Of a stretch of DNA of 64,000 nucleotides, positions 34,779 through 43,423 are shown one piece after another. Position 1 is the stretch's first letter, and each line of letters begins with the position of its first letter. The notes beneath the pieces are model-generated. The model saw only the letters and a list, made by a program, of their open reading frames with translations. It did no database searches and was not told the origin of the DNA. The DNA comes from Shewanella sp. Choline-02u-19 (GTDB lineage Bacteria; Pseudomonadota; Gammaproteobacteria; Enterobacterales; Shewanellaceae). The stretch is taken from positions 1 to 64,000 of the forward strand of contig NZ_PJBE01000013.1 of assembly GCF_002836205.1 (NCBI RefSeq). Reading direction: 5' to 3'. A program made the position numbers and the translations under genes.

Positions 34779-36152
34779 GTGAATATTACTGAATTTTTAA
34801 TTATTGATTTAGATGCCAGAGAGTTAGTTGATATCCATCATTCGACTCGTTGCGCATTATCATTGGCAGAGCTAGAAGTACTAAAAAGCTTAGTCAACCA
34901 TGTGGGTGAAGTGGTTAGCAAAGAGACACTTAATGCCGCTGGTTGGCCCGGTAGAGTGGTTGCGCCCTCATCATTGACTCAATGCATGAGTAGTTTACGA
35001 AAAAAGCTGGCAGGGCAAACTGATATAGAGTTAAAAAATATCCCCCGTTACGGCTATAGCTTATGCATTATAGAGCATGCCGAAGCAGTAACTTCTACAG
35101 ATATCGATAATGTCAGTACTTTCGTTAAGCCGGCATCTGGCAAGTTCAAAGCTCCAAACTCACACCGAATAAACCCAATAATCGCTAACGTGGCCGGTTG
35201 GCAGGGGGCATTAACCCCCAGACTTTATCGGCTTATTGGCATCGCTGTCGTCGTGACTTTTGTGGCTGGATTGCACTTTTCGGGAGGGCTTAAAACAATT
35301 GTTAACCAGCTTTCCTTATTGACCGAACCTGATGTGGCGTCAATCACTCAAAAGCGATTTTCATTGGCGAAAACCCCATCATTACTCAATGCGGTTCAAC
35401 TGGAAAATCAACGTAAAGAAATTATTAGCGCTGACGATGTGGTCAAAAATTGGTTTAATTATGACAACATTTTCCAAAACTCGACTGATAAACAACTATT
35501 CTCTTTTGATAACGGCCGCTATGAATCAGTCGCTTTATGTAACGAATTCAATGAAGTATGCATTGACAAGCAGCCGCTTAACCTAGTGCGCTCGGTCAAT
35601 GCGCCGACTACACCATTAGATATTCAATGGTTGGCGGATACCAAGCTAAGAATGGAGCAGGTAACCTATAATAATATTCTGTTAGATGAATTCGAGCCTG
35701 CCGATAAAGATTTGGTCGAGGATGTATTTCGGGCTGACGTGTACTATTACTCTGAAAGTAAAAATGTGGTGCGCGCAGATGTCAGATTGTCATTGATTTT
35801 TGATTCAGCGAATCGAGGTAAGCTGGTTGCTGCGGCATGTATTACCGATGATATGCTTAGAGAAATCTCAATTCGGTATCAGTTTAGTGGCGACTTTAAG
35901 CTGACCAAAAGTCAGGTTGATGGCAAAGTCGTTAGTACTTTTCTGGTCGATGTAAAAGAGCGCTCTTTCACTAGCCCACAACAGATATCGAAAGAATCGG
36001 CCACGATATACCGAGAGATCCGTAAAAATGTTCTGCAAAATGAACGTATGGTCATCAGGCAACTTTATCAAGATGATGACAGTGGCGTGTGGATGCTACC
36101 ACTATGGGGCGAAACCATGGTTTGGGCTCATCGAGAGCAAGTATCACTCTAA
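34779..36152 (+). CDS. ToxR/CadC-like membrane-spanning transcription regulator
   Basis: A 457-residue one-component regulator. The N-terminal winged-helix domain of the OmpR/PhoB type (residues about 5-105) shows SLAELEVLKSLVNHVGEVVS, WPGRVVAPSSLTQCMSSLRK and the wing IELKNIPRYGYSL. A linker leads to one membrane helix (LYRLIGIAVVVTFVAGLHF, near residue 155). The remaining 280 or so residues are periplasmic and match no sensor domain I know. GTG start, with AGAGG nine bases upstream. Its place right after the cytochrome gene suggests it senses a periplasmic or surface signal and controls that gene. Function beyond this is inference. Confidence 0.85.
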   Translation: MNITEFLIIDLDARELVDIHHSTRCALSLAELEVLKSLVNHVGEVVSKETLNAAGWPGRVVAPSSLTQCMSSLRKKLAGQTDIELKNIPRYGYSLCIIEHAEAVTSTDIDNVSTFVKPASGKFKAPNSHRINPIIANVAGWQGALTPRLYRLIGIAVVVTFVAGLHFSGGLKTIVNQLSLLTEPDVASITQKRFSLAKTPSLLNAVQLENQRKEIISADDVVKNWFNYDNIFQNSTDKQLFSFDNGRYESVALCNEFNEVCIDKQPLNLVRSVNAPTTPLDIQWLADTKLRMEQVTYNNILLDEFEPADKDLVEDVFRADVYYYSESKNVVRADVRLSLIFDSANRGKLVAAACITDDMLREISIRYQFSGDFKLTKSQVDGKVVSTFLVDVKERSFTSPQQISKESATIYREIRKNVLQNERMVIRQLYQDDDSGVWMLPLWGETMVWAHREQVSL

Positions 36153-36211
36153 GATATGTATTACTACAGGTTAACGCTTAGTGGCAAAGCAAAATGAAAA
36201 GTAATAGATAC

Positions 36212-36241
36212 AAAAAACGCACTCAATTGAGTGCGTTTTTT
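36212..36241. terminator. bidirectional terminator between the regulator and prs
   Basis: The perfect palindrome CGCACTCAATTGAGTGCG is flanked by six A and six T, so it works on both strands for the two converging transcripts. Confidence 0.9.
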
Positions 36242-36272
36242 ATTTCAGCATTAAGCTTTAATCAAATAGTGA

Positions 36273-37220
36273 TTAGTGCTTAAACATTGCCGAAATAGAC
36301 TCTTCGTTGCTTACGCGACGAATCGCTTCAGCCATAACAGTAGACATTGTTAACTGAGTGACTTTCTCAAGTGCCGCTATTTCAGGGCTCAATGGGATAG
36401 TGTCTGTCACAATCACTTCATCAATGACTGATTCTAAGATATTCTTCGCCGCATTACCTGAGAACACAGGGTGAGTAGCATAAGCAAAAACGCGGTTTGC
36501 ACCGTGTTCTTTAAGCGCTTCAGCTGCTTTACAAAGTGTACCGCCAGTATCAATCATGTCATCAACGATGATGCAATCACGGCCTTGAACATCGCCAATA
36601 ATATGCATCACTTGTGAAACGTTTGCTTTTGGACGACGTTTATCGATGATCGCTAGATCTGAATCATCAAGTAACTTCGCGATTGCACGAGCACGTACAA
36701 CGCCACCGATATCGGGTGAAACAACCACAGGGTTGTCTAGGTTCTTAGCTAACATATCTTCAAGCAACACAGGGCTACCGAAAACGTTATCAACGGGAAC
36801 ATCGAAGAAACCTTGAATTTGCTCAGCGTGCAGGTCACAAGTCAATACGCGGTCAACACCAACGCTTGATAGGAAATCGGCAACAACTTTAGCGGTAATA
36901 GGTACACGAGCGCTACGCACACGACGGTCTTGACGTGCATAACCGAAGTAAGGGATAACGGCTGTAATACGACCAGCAGATGCACGACGGAGTGCATCAA
37001 CCATAACGATCAGTTCCATTAAGTTATCGTTAGTCGGAGCACAAGTAGATTGAATGATGAATACATCCGCACCACGTACATTTTCATTAATCTGGACACT
37101 GATTTCGCCATCACTGAAAACGCCTACATCTGCGTCTCCAAGTTTACAAAATAGACGATCGGCTATCTTCTTAGCGAGACTAGGTGTTGCGTTACCGGCA
37201 AAAAGTTTAATGTCAGGCAC
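36273..37220 (-). CDS. prs: ribose-phosphate pyrophosphokinase
   Basis: A 315-residue class I PRPP synthase making the precursor of nucleotides, histidine and NAD. Motifs: YARQDRRVRSARVPITAKVV (ATP-binding flap), CDLHAEQIQGFFD (metal binding), and the PRPP loop CIIVDDMIDTGGTLCKAA. The start is GTG with GAGG eight bases upstream. It is downstream of ispE and lolB, the standard lolB-ispE-prs order. Confidence 0.97.
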   Translation of the reverse strand: MPDIKLFAGNATPSLAKKIADRLFCKLGDADVGVFSDGEISVQINENVRGADVFIIQSTCAPTNDNLMELIVMVDALRRASAGRITAVIPYFGYARQDRRVRSARVPITAKVVADFLSSVGVDRVLTCDLHAEQIQGFFDVPVDNVFGSPVLLEDMLAKNLDNPVVVSPDIGGVVRARAIAKLLDDSDLAIIDKRRPKANVSQVMHIIGDVQGRDCIIVDDMIDTGGTLCKAAEALKEHGANRVFAYATHPVFSGNAAKNILESVIDEVIVTDTIPLSPEIAALEKVTQLTMSTVMAEAIRRVSNEESISAMFKH

Positions 37221-37283
37221 TGTAGAACCTCAGGCGTATGCTTCATGATTGTGGCTGGGACAGAAAAGATATCCCAGATGTCG

Positions 37284-38138
37284 TTAACACTGAGCTAATC
37301 TCTGCATTAACGGTGACTTATTTGTTCCCTTCGCGACAAAGCCATTTATCGATGCTGGCAGCTTCGCCAAGACATCTTTAGCTTGTTGCTCTTGCTCGAA
37401 TTGACCGAAAACACATGCTCCTGTTCCAGTCATTCTTGACGGCGCATATTCTAGCAGCCACGCTAAGGTCTTGGCAACTTGAGGGTGACGTTTTGCGACC
37501 AACTCTTGGCAGTCATTATGCCAAGGATTGGCCATTAAAGACTTAAGTGTGAGCTTGGGCGTGTTGCGCGGGAGTTCAGGATCTTGGAACACTGCAGCGG
37601 TAGATACATGCACATCGGGTACTAAAACTAGGTACCAAGGTTCACTTGGGGTGACGTCCTGCAATTGTTCACCAACACCTTCGGCAAAAGCAGATAAACC
37701 ATTAATAAAAACAGGCACATCGGCTCCCAAAATCAAGCCTATCTTTGCTAATTCCTTAGTGGATAAACCGGTTCTCCAAAGTGAATTTAACGCCACTAAT
37801 GTGGTTGCAGCATCAGATGACCCCCCGCCTACCCCCCCGCCCATAGGTAAGCGTTTATCTAACCAAATCTCGGCACCTTGCTGACATTGGGTGTGCTCTT
37901 GTAACGATTTTGCGGCTCGCAGAATTAAGTTATCGCTATCAGCAACAACGTCTGACATATTTGAATGCAATATCAAGGTCGTTTTATCAGTGACTTTAAA
38001 ATCGAGGTAATCACAATGTGCTACAAATTGGAACAGAGTTTGTAATTCATGGTAACCATCATCGCGGCGACCGTTGATGTGTAAAAAAAGGTTGAGCTTG
38101 GCTGGCGCGGGCCAGCCCAAAGACAGTGGGGCGGTCAT
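37284..38138 (-). CDS. ispE: 4-diphosphocytidyl-2-C-methyl-D-erythritol kinase
   Basis: A 284-residue GHMP kinase of the MEP isoprenoid pathway. The N-terminal PAPAKLNLFLHINGRRDDGYH and the ATP loop LPMGGGVGGGSSDAATTL are intact, and the C-terminal MTGTGACVFGQF is the third GHMP motif. The ATG overlaps the lolB stop by four bases, so the two are coupled. Confidence 0.96.
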   Translation of the reverse strand: MTAPLSLGWPAPAKLNLFLHINGRRDDGYHELQTLFQFVAHCDYLDFKVTDKTTLILHSNMSDVVADSDNLILRAAKSLQEHTQCQQGAEIWLDKRLPMGGGVGGGSSDAATTLVALNSLWRTGLSTKELAKIGLILGADVPVFINGLSAFAEGVGEQLQDVTPSEPWYLVLVPDVHVSTAAVFQDPELPRNTPKLTLKSLMANPWHNDCQELVAKRHPQVAKTLAWLLEYAPSRMTGTGACVFGQFEQEQQAKDVLAKLPASINGFVAKGTNKSPLMQRLAQC

Positions 38139-38800
38139 AACGAGGGCTCACTTGAGTTTGGTTGTGAACGATTGGTCGCGGGGGCATCTTCTGCTGCCAG
38201 TGCTTGCCATTGGTTTATCTGTATTTTAAGTTGAATGTCATCTCGTTTTAAATCCAGCAGTCGAGGTAGCTCGGCACCGCTCTGGGTTTGCCAACTTTTA
38301 AAGTCGACCTTCCAAGGGGGAGGCTGGGTGGCATTAACGAGGCTCAGCGGACGGTTTAGCGCATCTTGGCTAATAATTTCATCGCCACTGCTGAGCTGAC
38401 CGGTTATCCAAAGTGGTAAGGCATCTATGGGAATGGTCCAACCGGTGATCCGAGTGAGCAAGCGTTGAGCGTCAGTATCGGTGTAGGTCTTGCCATCGAG
38501 CTCTAATATTGTATTGCCCATTGTGCTGGTTAAACTTAACACTGTGGTGCCCAGCATGGTGGTGAGCTTTAACTCATTAGAGAATGGGGTATGCAACCAA
38601 TACAGGTTGGTACTAAATTTATCATCGGCGGTGCGCACCGCTAACTTGCCCTGCATTTCCCACGCATGGGCTTGTTCGACTTGGTCGACAGAGACGGGTA
38701 CTAAGTTGTCTGGTATGGTAGTTGAGCAACCGCTAATAAAAATAAAGCTCAATATCACCCATGCATAAGTGTTTTTTGTGAAGCTGCTCAAATTATTCAT
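38135..38800 (-). CDS. lolB: outer-membrane lipoprotein receptor LolB
   Basis: A 221-residue lipoprotein that receives lipoproteins from LolA and inserts them into the outer membrane. Lipobox ISGC (SFIFISGCSTT), then WEMQGKLAVRTADDKFSTNL and LPLWITGQL, typical of LolB. First gene of the lolB-ispE-prs operon and divergent from hemA. Confidence 0.94.
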   Translation of the reverse strand: MNNLSSFTKNTYAWVILSFIFISGCSTTIPDNLVPVSVDQVEQAHAWEMQGKLAVRTADDKFSTNLYWLHTPFSNELKLTTMLGTTVLSLTSTMGNTILELDGKTYTDTDAQRLLTRITGWTIPIDALPLWITGQLSSGDEIISQDALNRPLSLVNATQPPPWKVDFKSWQTQSGAELPRLLDLKRDDIQLKIQINQWQALAAEDAPATNRSQPNSSEPSL

Positions 38801-38982
38801 CTATTACTGATATAAAAGAGCCCTTATGATACGAGGGGTTAGATAAATTACCAATGCCCATATGTAAAAATAACTATTTGTACAATGAACATCAGCGTAA
38901 ATGAGAGTCATCTCTGTGTAAAAATAGTTAAAAAAGTGATGCTAATAGAAAAAATGGGTAAGAACAGAGATTATTATTCGGT

Positions 38983-39011
38983 TTTGTTAAGCATATTCTG
39001 TTTTTAACAAA
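38983..39011. promoter_or_regulatory. inverted repeat in the hemA-lolB promoter region
   Basis: TTTGTTAA (38983-38990), a 13-nt spacer, then TTAACAAA (39004-39011). A -10-like TAGAAT follows at 39022-39027. The palindrome overlaps where the hemA -35 should lie, so it could be a repressor or activator site. Confidence 0.4.
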
Positions 39012-39069
39012 TCTAATTCAGTAGAATGGCACCCATAAATAAGATGCCCAAGAGTCCAGAAATAATCAA

Positions 39070-40320
39070 ATGAGCCTTGTAGCAATCGGAATAAATCATA
39101 AAACGGCCACGGTCGACCTTCGTGAGAAAGTTGCATTCTCGCCAGACAAAATTCATGAGGCCATGAAGAGTCTAGCGTCGCACACTCAGTCGGGTGAAGC
39201 CGTCATTATTTCCACCTGTAATCGGACTGAACTTTACTGTAATAACGGTGAAGAGGCCGATGTTGTGCGGTGGTTGGAAGAATATCATCAACTTTCTCAT
39301 GCAGATGTAGAGCCCTGCCTGTATCAATATAAAGATCAGGAAGCGGTTAAACATTTGATGCGTGTCTCTGCAGGACTAGACTCGCTGATCCTTGGTGAAC
39401 CTCAAATCCTAGGGCAAGTTAAACAATCTTTTGTTAAAGCAAAAGAAGCTGGCACCGTTGCGTCCACAATGGACCGCTTATTTCAAAATACTTTTTCTGT
39501 TGCTAAGAAAATTCGTACTGAAACAGAAATCGGTGCCGCAGCGGTATCCGTTGCATTTGCTGCGGTAAGCATGGCAAAGCATATCTTCTCCTCTTTAAGC
39601 ACCACCCAAGTACTATTGGTTGGCGCGGGTGAGACGATAGAGTTGGTTGCCCGTCATTTAAAAGACAATGGTGTAAAGACCATGGTCGTTGCAAACCGAA
39701 CTCTTTCACGTGCCGAAGCCATGTGTGATGAGTTTGGCGCGACAGCAATTACGCTAGAACAGATCCCTGATTTTCTCCCTAAGGCCGATATCGTGATATC
39801 CTCTACGGCTAGCCCATTACCGATCATTGGTAAAGGCATGGTAGAAAAAGCGCTTAAGCAGCGTCGTCATCAGCCTATGTTGTTGGTAGATATAGCAGTT
39901 CCTCGAGATATTGAGGCCGAAGTAGCGGATCTGGATGATGCGTTCCTATACACCGTAGATGACCTGCAAAGCATCATTGAACAGAATATGGCTTCTCGAA
40001 GAGAAGCTGCCGAGCAAGCAGAATTAATTGCAGACGATCAATCTTATCAATTTATGGAGTGGATCCGCTCATTAGAGTCGGTTGACAGTATCCGTGAATA
40101 TCGCAGTCAGAGTATGGCGATAAAAGATGAGCTGGTAGAGCGAGCGGTCAATAAATTGGCCCAAGGTGGTAATAGCGAACAAGTGTTGCTAGAGCTTGCC
40201 AATAAGCTGACCAATAAATTGATCCATGCCCCGACCCAAGCGCTTACTGCTGCGAGTCGCCGAGGGGATCTCAATTCTCTTGGACAATTAAGAACCGTGC
40301 TCGGATTAGATAAAGACTAA
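39070..40320 (+). CDS. hemA: glutamyl-tRNA reductase
   Basis: A 416-residue NADPH enzyme; first step of C5 tetrapyrrole synthesis, making glutamate-1-semialdehyde from Glu-tRNA. The catalytic cysteine is in ISTCNRTELYC. The NADPH-binding region is LLVGAGETIELVARHL, and the C-terminal dimerisation helix ends HAPTQALTAASRRGDLNSLG. Haem supply fits the multihaem cytochrome nearby, though hemA at this locus is ordinary in gammaproteobacteria. It is followed by prfA after 13 bp. Confidence 0.97.
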   Translation: MSLVAIGINHKTATVDLREKVAFSPDKIHEAMKSLASHTQSGEAVIISTCNRTELYCNNGEEADVVRWLEEYHQLSHADVEPCLYQYKDQEAVKHLMRVSAGLDSLILGEPQILGQVKQSFVKAKEAGTVASTMDRLFQNTFSVAKKIRTETEIGAAAVSVAFAAVSMAKHIFSSLSTTQVLLVGAGETIELVARHLKDNGVKTMVVANRTLSRAEAMCDEFGATAITLEQIPDFLPKADIVISSTASPLPIIGKGMVEKALKQRRHQPMLLVDIAVPRDIEAEVADLDDAFLYTVDDLQSIIEQNMASRREAAEQAELIADDQSYQFMEWIRSLESVDSIREYRSQSMAIKDELVERAVNKLAQGGNSEQVLLELANKLTNKLIHAPTQALTAASRRGDLNSLGQLRTVLGLDKD

Positions 40321-40333
40321 GGTTAGCGTTTTA

Positions 40334-41419
40334 ATGAAGGACAGTGTGATTCGCAAGCTTGAAGGCTTGCTTGAACGTAATGAAGAAGTGTTGGCGCTAC
40401 TGAGCGATGCAGGTGTTATTGCCGATCAGGAGCGTTTTCGCGCCTTGTCTAAAGAATATTCTCAATTAGAGGATGTTGTCAGTACCTTTAAATCTTTTCA
40501 GCAGGCCGAGGAAGATCTTGAGTCAGCTAAAGAGATGATGGAAGAGGATGATGCTGAACTTAAAGAGATGGCTCAGGAAGAGTTTAAAATTGCTAAAGCA
40601 GCAATAGCATCGCTTGAAGATGAACTGCAAATCCTATTGCTACCAAAAGATCCTAATGATGATAACAACTGCTTTATTGAGATCCGTGCAGGTGCGGGTG
40701 GCGATGAAGCGGCAATTTTTGCTGGTGATCTGTTCCGTATGTACAGCAAATACGTTGAAAGTAAACGCTGGCAGTTAGAAGTGATGAACACTAACGAAGG
40801 CGATCATGGTGGCTTTAAAGAGGTTATCGCTAAAATCAGCGGTGAAGGTGTATACGGACAATTGAAGTTTGAGTCTGGCGGACACCGTGTTCAACGTGTA
40901 CCAGAAACTGAATCTCAAGGCCGCGTGCACACCTCAGCATGTACCGTTGTTGTTTTGCCTGAAGTTCCTGAATCAGAAGCAATTGAAATTAATAAGGGCG
41001 ATCTGAAAGTCGATACTTTTAGAGCATCAGGCGCTGGTGGACAGCACGTCAACAAAACAGATTCGGCTATCCGTCTTACGCACATCCCATCCGGTATTGT
41101 GGTCGAGTGTCAGGACCAGCGTTCACAGCATAAGAACCGTGCTCAAGCGATGAGTGTGCTTACAGCCCGTATTCAAGCTGTAGAAGATGAAAAGCGTCGT
41201 AGCTCAGAAGAAAGTACTCGCCGTAATTTAGTGGGTAGTGGTGACCGCTCTGAGCGTATTCGTACTTATAACTTCCCTCAAGGTCGAGTTAGTGAGCATC
41301 GAATCAACCTAACCCTTTACCGCTTAAATGAGTTTATGGAAGGTGATTTGGATGTGGTTCTTGAACCGCTAATCCTAGAAAATCAAGCCGATATGCTTGC
41401 AGCTTTGGGTGACAACTAA
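40334..41419 (+). CDS. prfA: peptide chain release factor 1
   Basis: A 361-residue release factor for UAA and UAG. The codon-recognition tripeptide is PET (RVPETESQGRVHTS, the PxT class), and the peptidyl-hydrolysis GGQ lies in RASGAGGQHVNKTDSAIRL. Full length. The GGQ glutamine is the target of PrmC, encoded next. Confidence 0.98.
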   Translation: MKDSVIRKLEGLLERNEEVLALLSDAGVIADQERFRALSKEYSQLEDVVSTFKSFQQAEEDLESAKEMMEEDDAELKEMAQEEFKIAKAAIASLEDELQILLLPKDPNDDNNCFIEIRAGAGGDEAAIFAGDLFRMYSKYVESKRWQLEVMNTNEGDHGGFKEVIAKISGEGVYGQLKFESGGHRVQRVPETESQGRVHTSACTVVVLPEVPESEAIEINKGDLKVDTFRASGAGGQHVNKTDSAIRLTHIPSGIVVECQDQRSQHKNRAQAMSVLTARIQAVEDEKRRSSEESTRRNLVGSGDRSERIRTYNFPQGRVSEHRINLTLYRLNEFMEGDLDVVLEPLILENQADMLAALGDN

Positions 41420-41465
41420 CTCAAGAACTATTGAGTTAGCTTGAATCTTAGAATAAGGACATTCC

Positions 41466-42308
41466 TTGCAATTGACTATATCTGAGGCCCTTAAATGGGC
41501 CTCTTCTCAGTTAGAAACCATATCCGATTCAGCGTCACTTGATGCTGAAGTCATGCTGCTTCATGTCATCAATAAGCCGCGTAGCTACATCTACACTTGG
41601 CCAGAAAAAAGCTTGGGCTCAGCGCATGTCTCTGAGTTTAAGCAGATGCTTGCTAAGCGCCTTAGAGGTAATCCGATCGCTCATATCGTGGGTGAACGAG
41701 AGTTTTGGTCTCTGCCGTTTAGAGTCAATGCCACCACTTTGATCCCTAGACCTGATACTGAAATATTAGTTGAAACGGCACTAAACTTACCCCTCGCTGC
41801 AAATGCGCGGGTATTAGATTTAGGCACGGGAACGGGCGCAATCGCATTATCGTTAGCGCATGAGCGTAACGAGTGGAAGGTGTGTGCTATTGATAAAGTC
41901 GACGAGGCGGTAGCACTGGCGATTGAAAACCGTATTAACTTAAAGCTTGAACAAGTTGATGTGTTCCAAAGCGATTGGTTTGATTCCGTCGAGTGCTATG
42001 ATTTTAACTTGATCGTGTCTAACCCGCCCTATATTGACGAAGAAGATGAACATCTTTCTCAAGGCGATGTACGTTTTGAGCCGAAAAGCGCCTTAACTGC
42101 GCCGTTAAAAGGCTTTGCCGACCTGTTTCATATTGCTGATTGCGCCCGTGATTATTTAGCGCCAGGCGGTTATTTGTTACTTGAACATGGTTATCAGCAA
42201 GCTATCGAGCTTAGAGAGAAGTTGATTGAGCTAGGCTATGAAAATGTGGCCACAGTGCGCGACTTTGGCAGTAACGATCGCTGTACGTTAGGTCGTTGGC
42301 CTAGATAG
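41466..42308 (+). CDS. prmC: release factor glutamine methyltransferase
   Basis: A 280-residue methyltransferase that modifies the GGQ glutamine of RF1 and RF2. The N-terminal helical domain is followed by the SAM-binding RVLDLGTGTGAIALSLA and the catalytic NPPY (LIVSNPPYIDEED). The start is TTG at 41466 with AAGGA six bases upstream; no ATG precedes the conserved region. Operon with hemA and prfA. Confidence 0.96.
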   Translation: MQLTISEALKWASSQLETISDSASLDAEVMLLHVINKPRSYIYTWPEKSLGSAHVSEFKQMLAKRLRGNPIAHIVGEREFWSLPFRVNATTLIPRPDTEILVETALNLPLAANARVLDLGTGTGAIALSLAHERNEWKVCAIDKVDEAVALAIENRINLKLEQVDVFQSDWFDSVECYDFNLIVSNPPYIDEEDEHLSQGDVRFEPKSALTAPLKGFADLFHIADCARDYLAPGGYLLLEHGYQQAIELREKLIELGYENVATVRDFGSNDRCTLGRWPR

Positions 42309-42328
42309 CGAGTCATTATTACTGATTG

Positions 42329-42355
42329 TAAAGGCACTTTTAAAGTGCCTTTTTT
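42329..42355 (+). terminator. terminator of hemA-prfA-prmC
   Basis: Stem GGCACTT/AAGTGCC with a three-base loop and six T. Confidence 0.85.
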
Positions 42356-42359
42356 GTAT

Positions 42360-42791
42360 CTATACACTTAAATAAGATGACGATAAGGCTTTAACCATGA
42401 AGTATTTACAGCCCGTTTCTGGGTAAGCCTGTTGTATCCACTTAACGTCATAACCTCTGGTTTCATAAAAAGGTTTGGCCTGAAAGTTTAGCGTATCGAG
42501 CATGGCACATTTGCAGCCTCTCGATAGCGCAATACTCTCTGCTTCAGCAAGCAGTTTATGGCCGATTTGTTGCCCTCGTAAGCTCTCCGATACCCATAAG
42601 TTGTCAATCATTAACCAGTTGCCAAAGGTTCTTCCTGAAAACCCCGCTAGAAGTTCACCTGTTTCACTCTGCAGCTTTAATCCTAGCGGCAACCTTTCTG
42701 ATACTTCCCAGTGTTGCCAATTAAACTCTGCAATTTTGTCTTTTACCACTTGGGCAAATGTGTTGCTGTCGTCCGAGGTAAATAGACCCAT
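42360..42791 (-). CDS. GNAT family acetyltransferase
   Basis: A 143-residue GNAT protein. The acetyl-CoA site is SLRGQQIGHKLLAEAE (Q/R-x-x-G-x-G/A variant), preceded by LMIDNLWVSE and followed by AMLDTLNFQAKPFYETRGY, the usual end of the fold. The substrate cannot be told from sequence. It converges on prmC and stands alone. Confidence 0.85.
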   Translation of the reverse strand: MGLFTSDDSNTFAQVVKDKIAEFNWQHWEVSERLPLGLKLQSETGELLAGFSGRTFGNWLMIDNLWVSESLRGQQIGHKLLAEAESIALSRGCKCAMLDTLNFQAKPFYETRGYDVKWIQQAYPETGCKYFMVKALSSSYLSV

Positions 42792-43027
42792 TCGCTTGCT
42801 GCTCCACCTTTTTTTATTGACGGTATAATATATGAACTTAGTGTTAAAAATAGAGACCGTGGTAAATAATACGCATACTCGTTGCTGATTAAGCTAAGCA
42901 GTTGTAAAAAACGACATGACTAATGGCTAAAATTCACGCACTTCATCAGGATACTATTGTCTGATATTGGTTATGGTTAAGGGGATCGGGTACACTAGCG
43001 CCTTTGTCGGCCAAAAGACCTAAAATC

Positions 43028-43423
43028 ATGGAAACGTTCTATAGTTTGTACCCTGTGTTTAAGCATACTCACATGACATTTGTTGCGTTAAGCGTGTTGT
43101 TTTTTATTGTACGTTTTTCTCTTCATCTACGTCAGTCTCCGATAATGGACAAAAAATTCATTAAGATAGCGCCTCATGTTATCGATACCTTCCTGCTTTT
43201 GTCTGGATTGATTTTGTGCTTCTCGATTAAGCAGTATCCATTTGTTGATACTTGGATGACCGAGAAACTCGGTGCTGTCGTTGCTTACATAGCACTTGCG
43301 ACCATCGCGCTTAAAGCCGATCGTAATAAATTATTTAAAGTCTTTGCTGCATTAGGTGCTTTAGGTTGGGTGTTTTATGCCGCTAAACTCGCGGTGTTTA
43401 AGCAAGCAATGTTGTTAGGTTGA
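43028..43423 (+). CDS. SirB2 family membrane protein
   Basis: A protein of about 131 residues with four hydrophobic segments (MTFVALSVLFFIVRFSLHL, VIDTFLLLSGLILCFSI, GAVVAYIALATIALKA, AALGALGWVFYAAKLAVF). It matches the SirB/YchQ family. The ATG at 43028 starts METFYSLYPVFKHTHM, the conserved N-terminus; a longer frame from TTG at 43004 is unlikely. It overlaps the next gene by four bases, the standard sirB2-sirB1 pair between prmC and kdsA. Function unknown. Confidence 0.9.
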   Translation: METFYSLYPVFKHTHMTFVALSVLFFIVRFSLHLRQSPIMDKKFIKIAPHVIDTFLLLSGLILCFSIKQYPFVDTWMTEKLGAVVAYIALATIALKADRNKLFKVFAALGALGWVFYAAKLAVFKQAMLLG

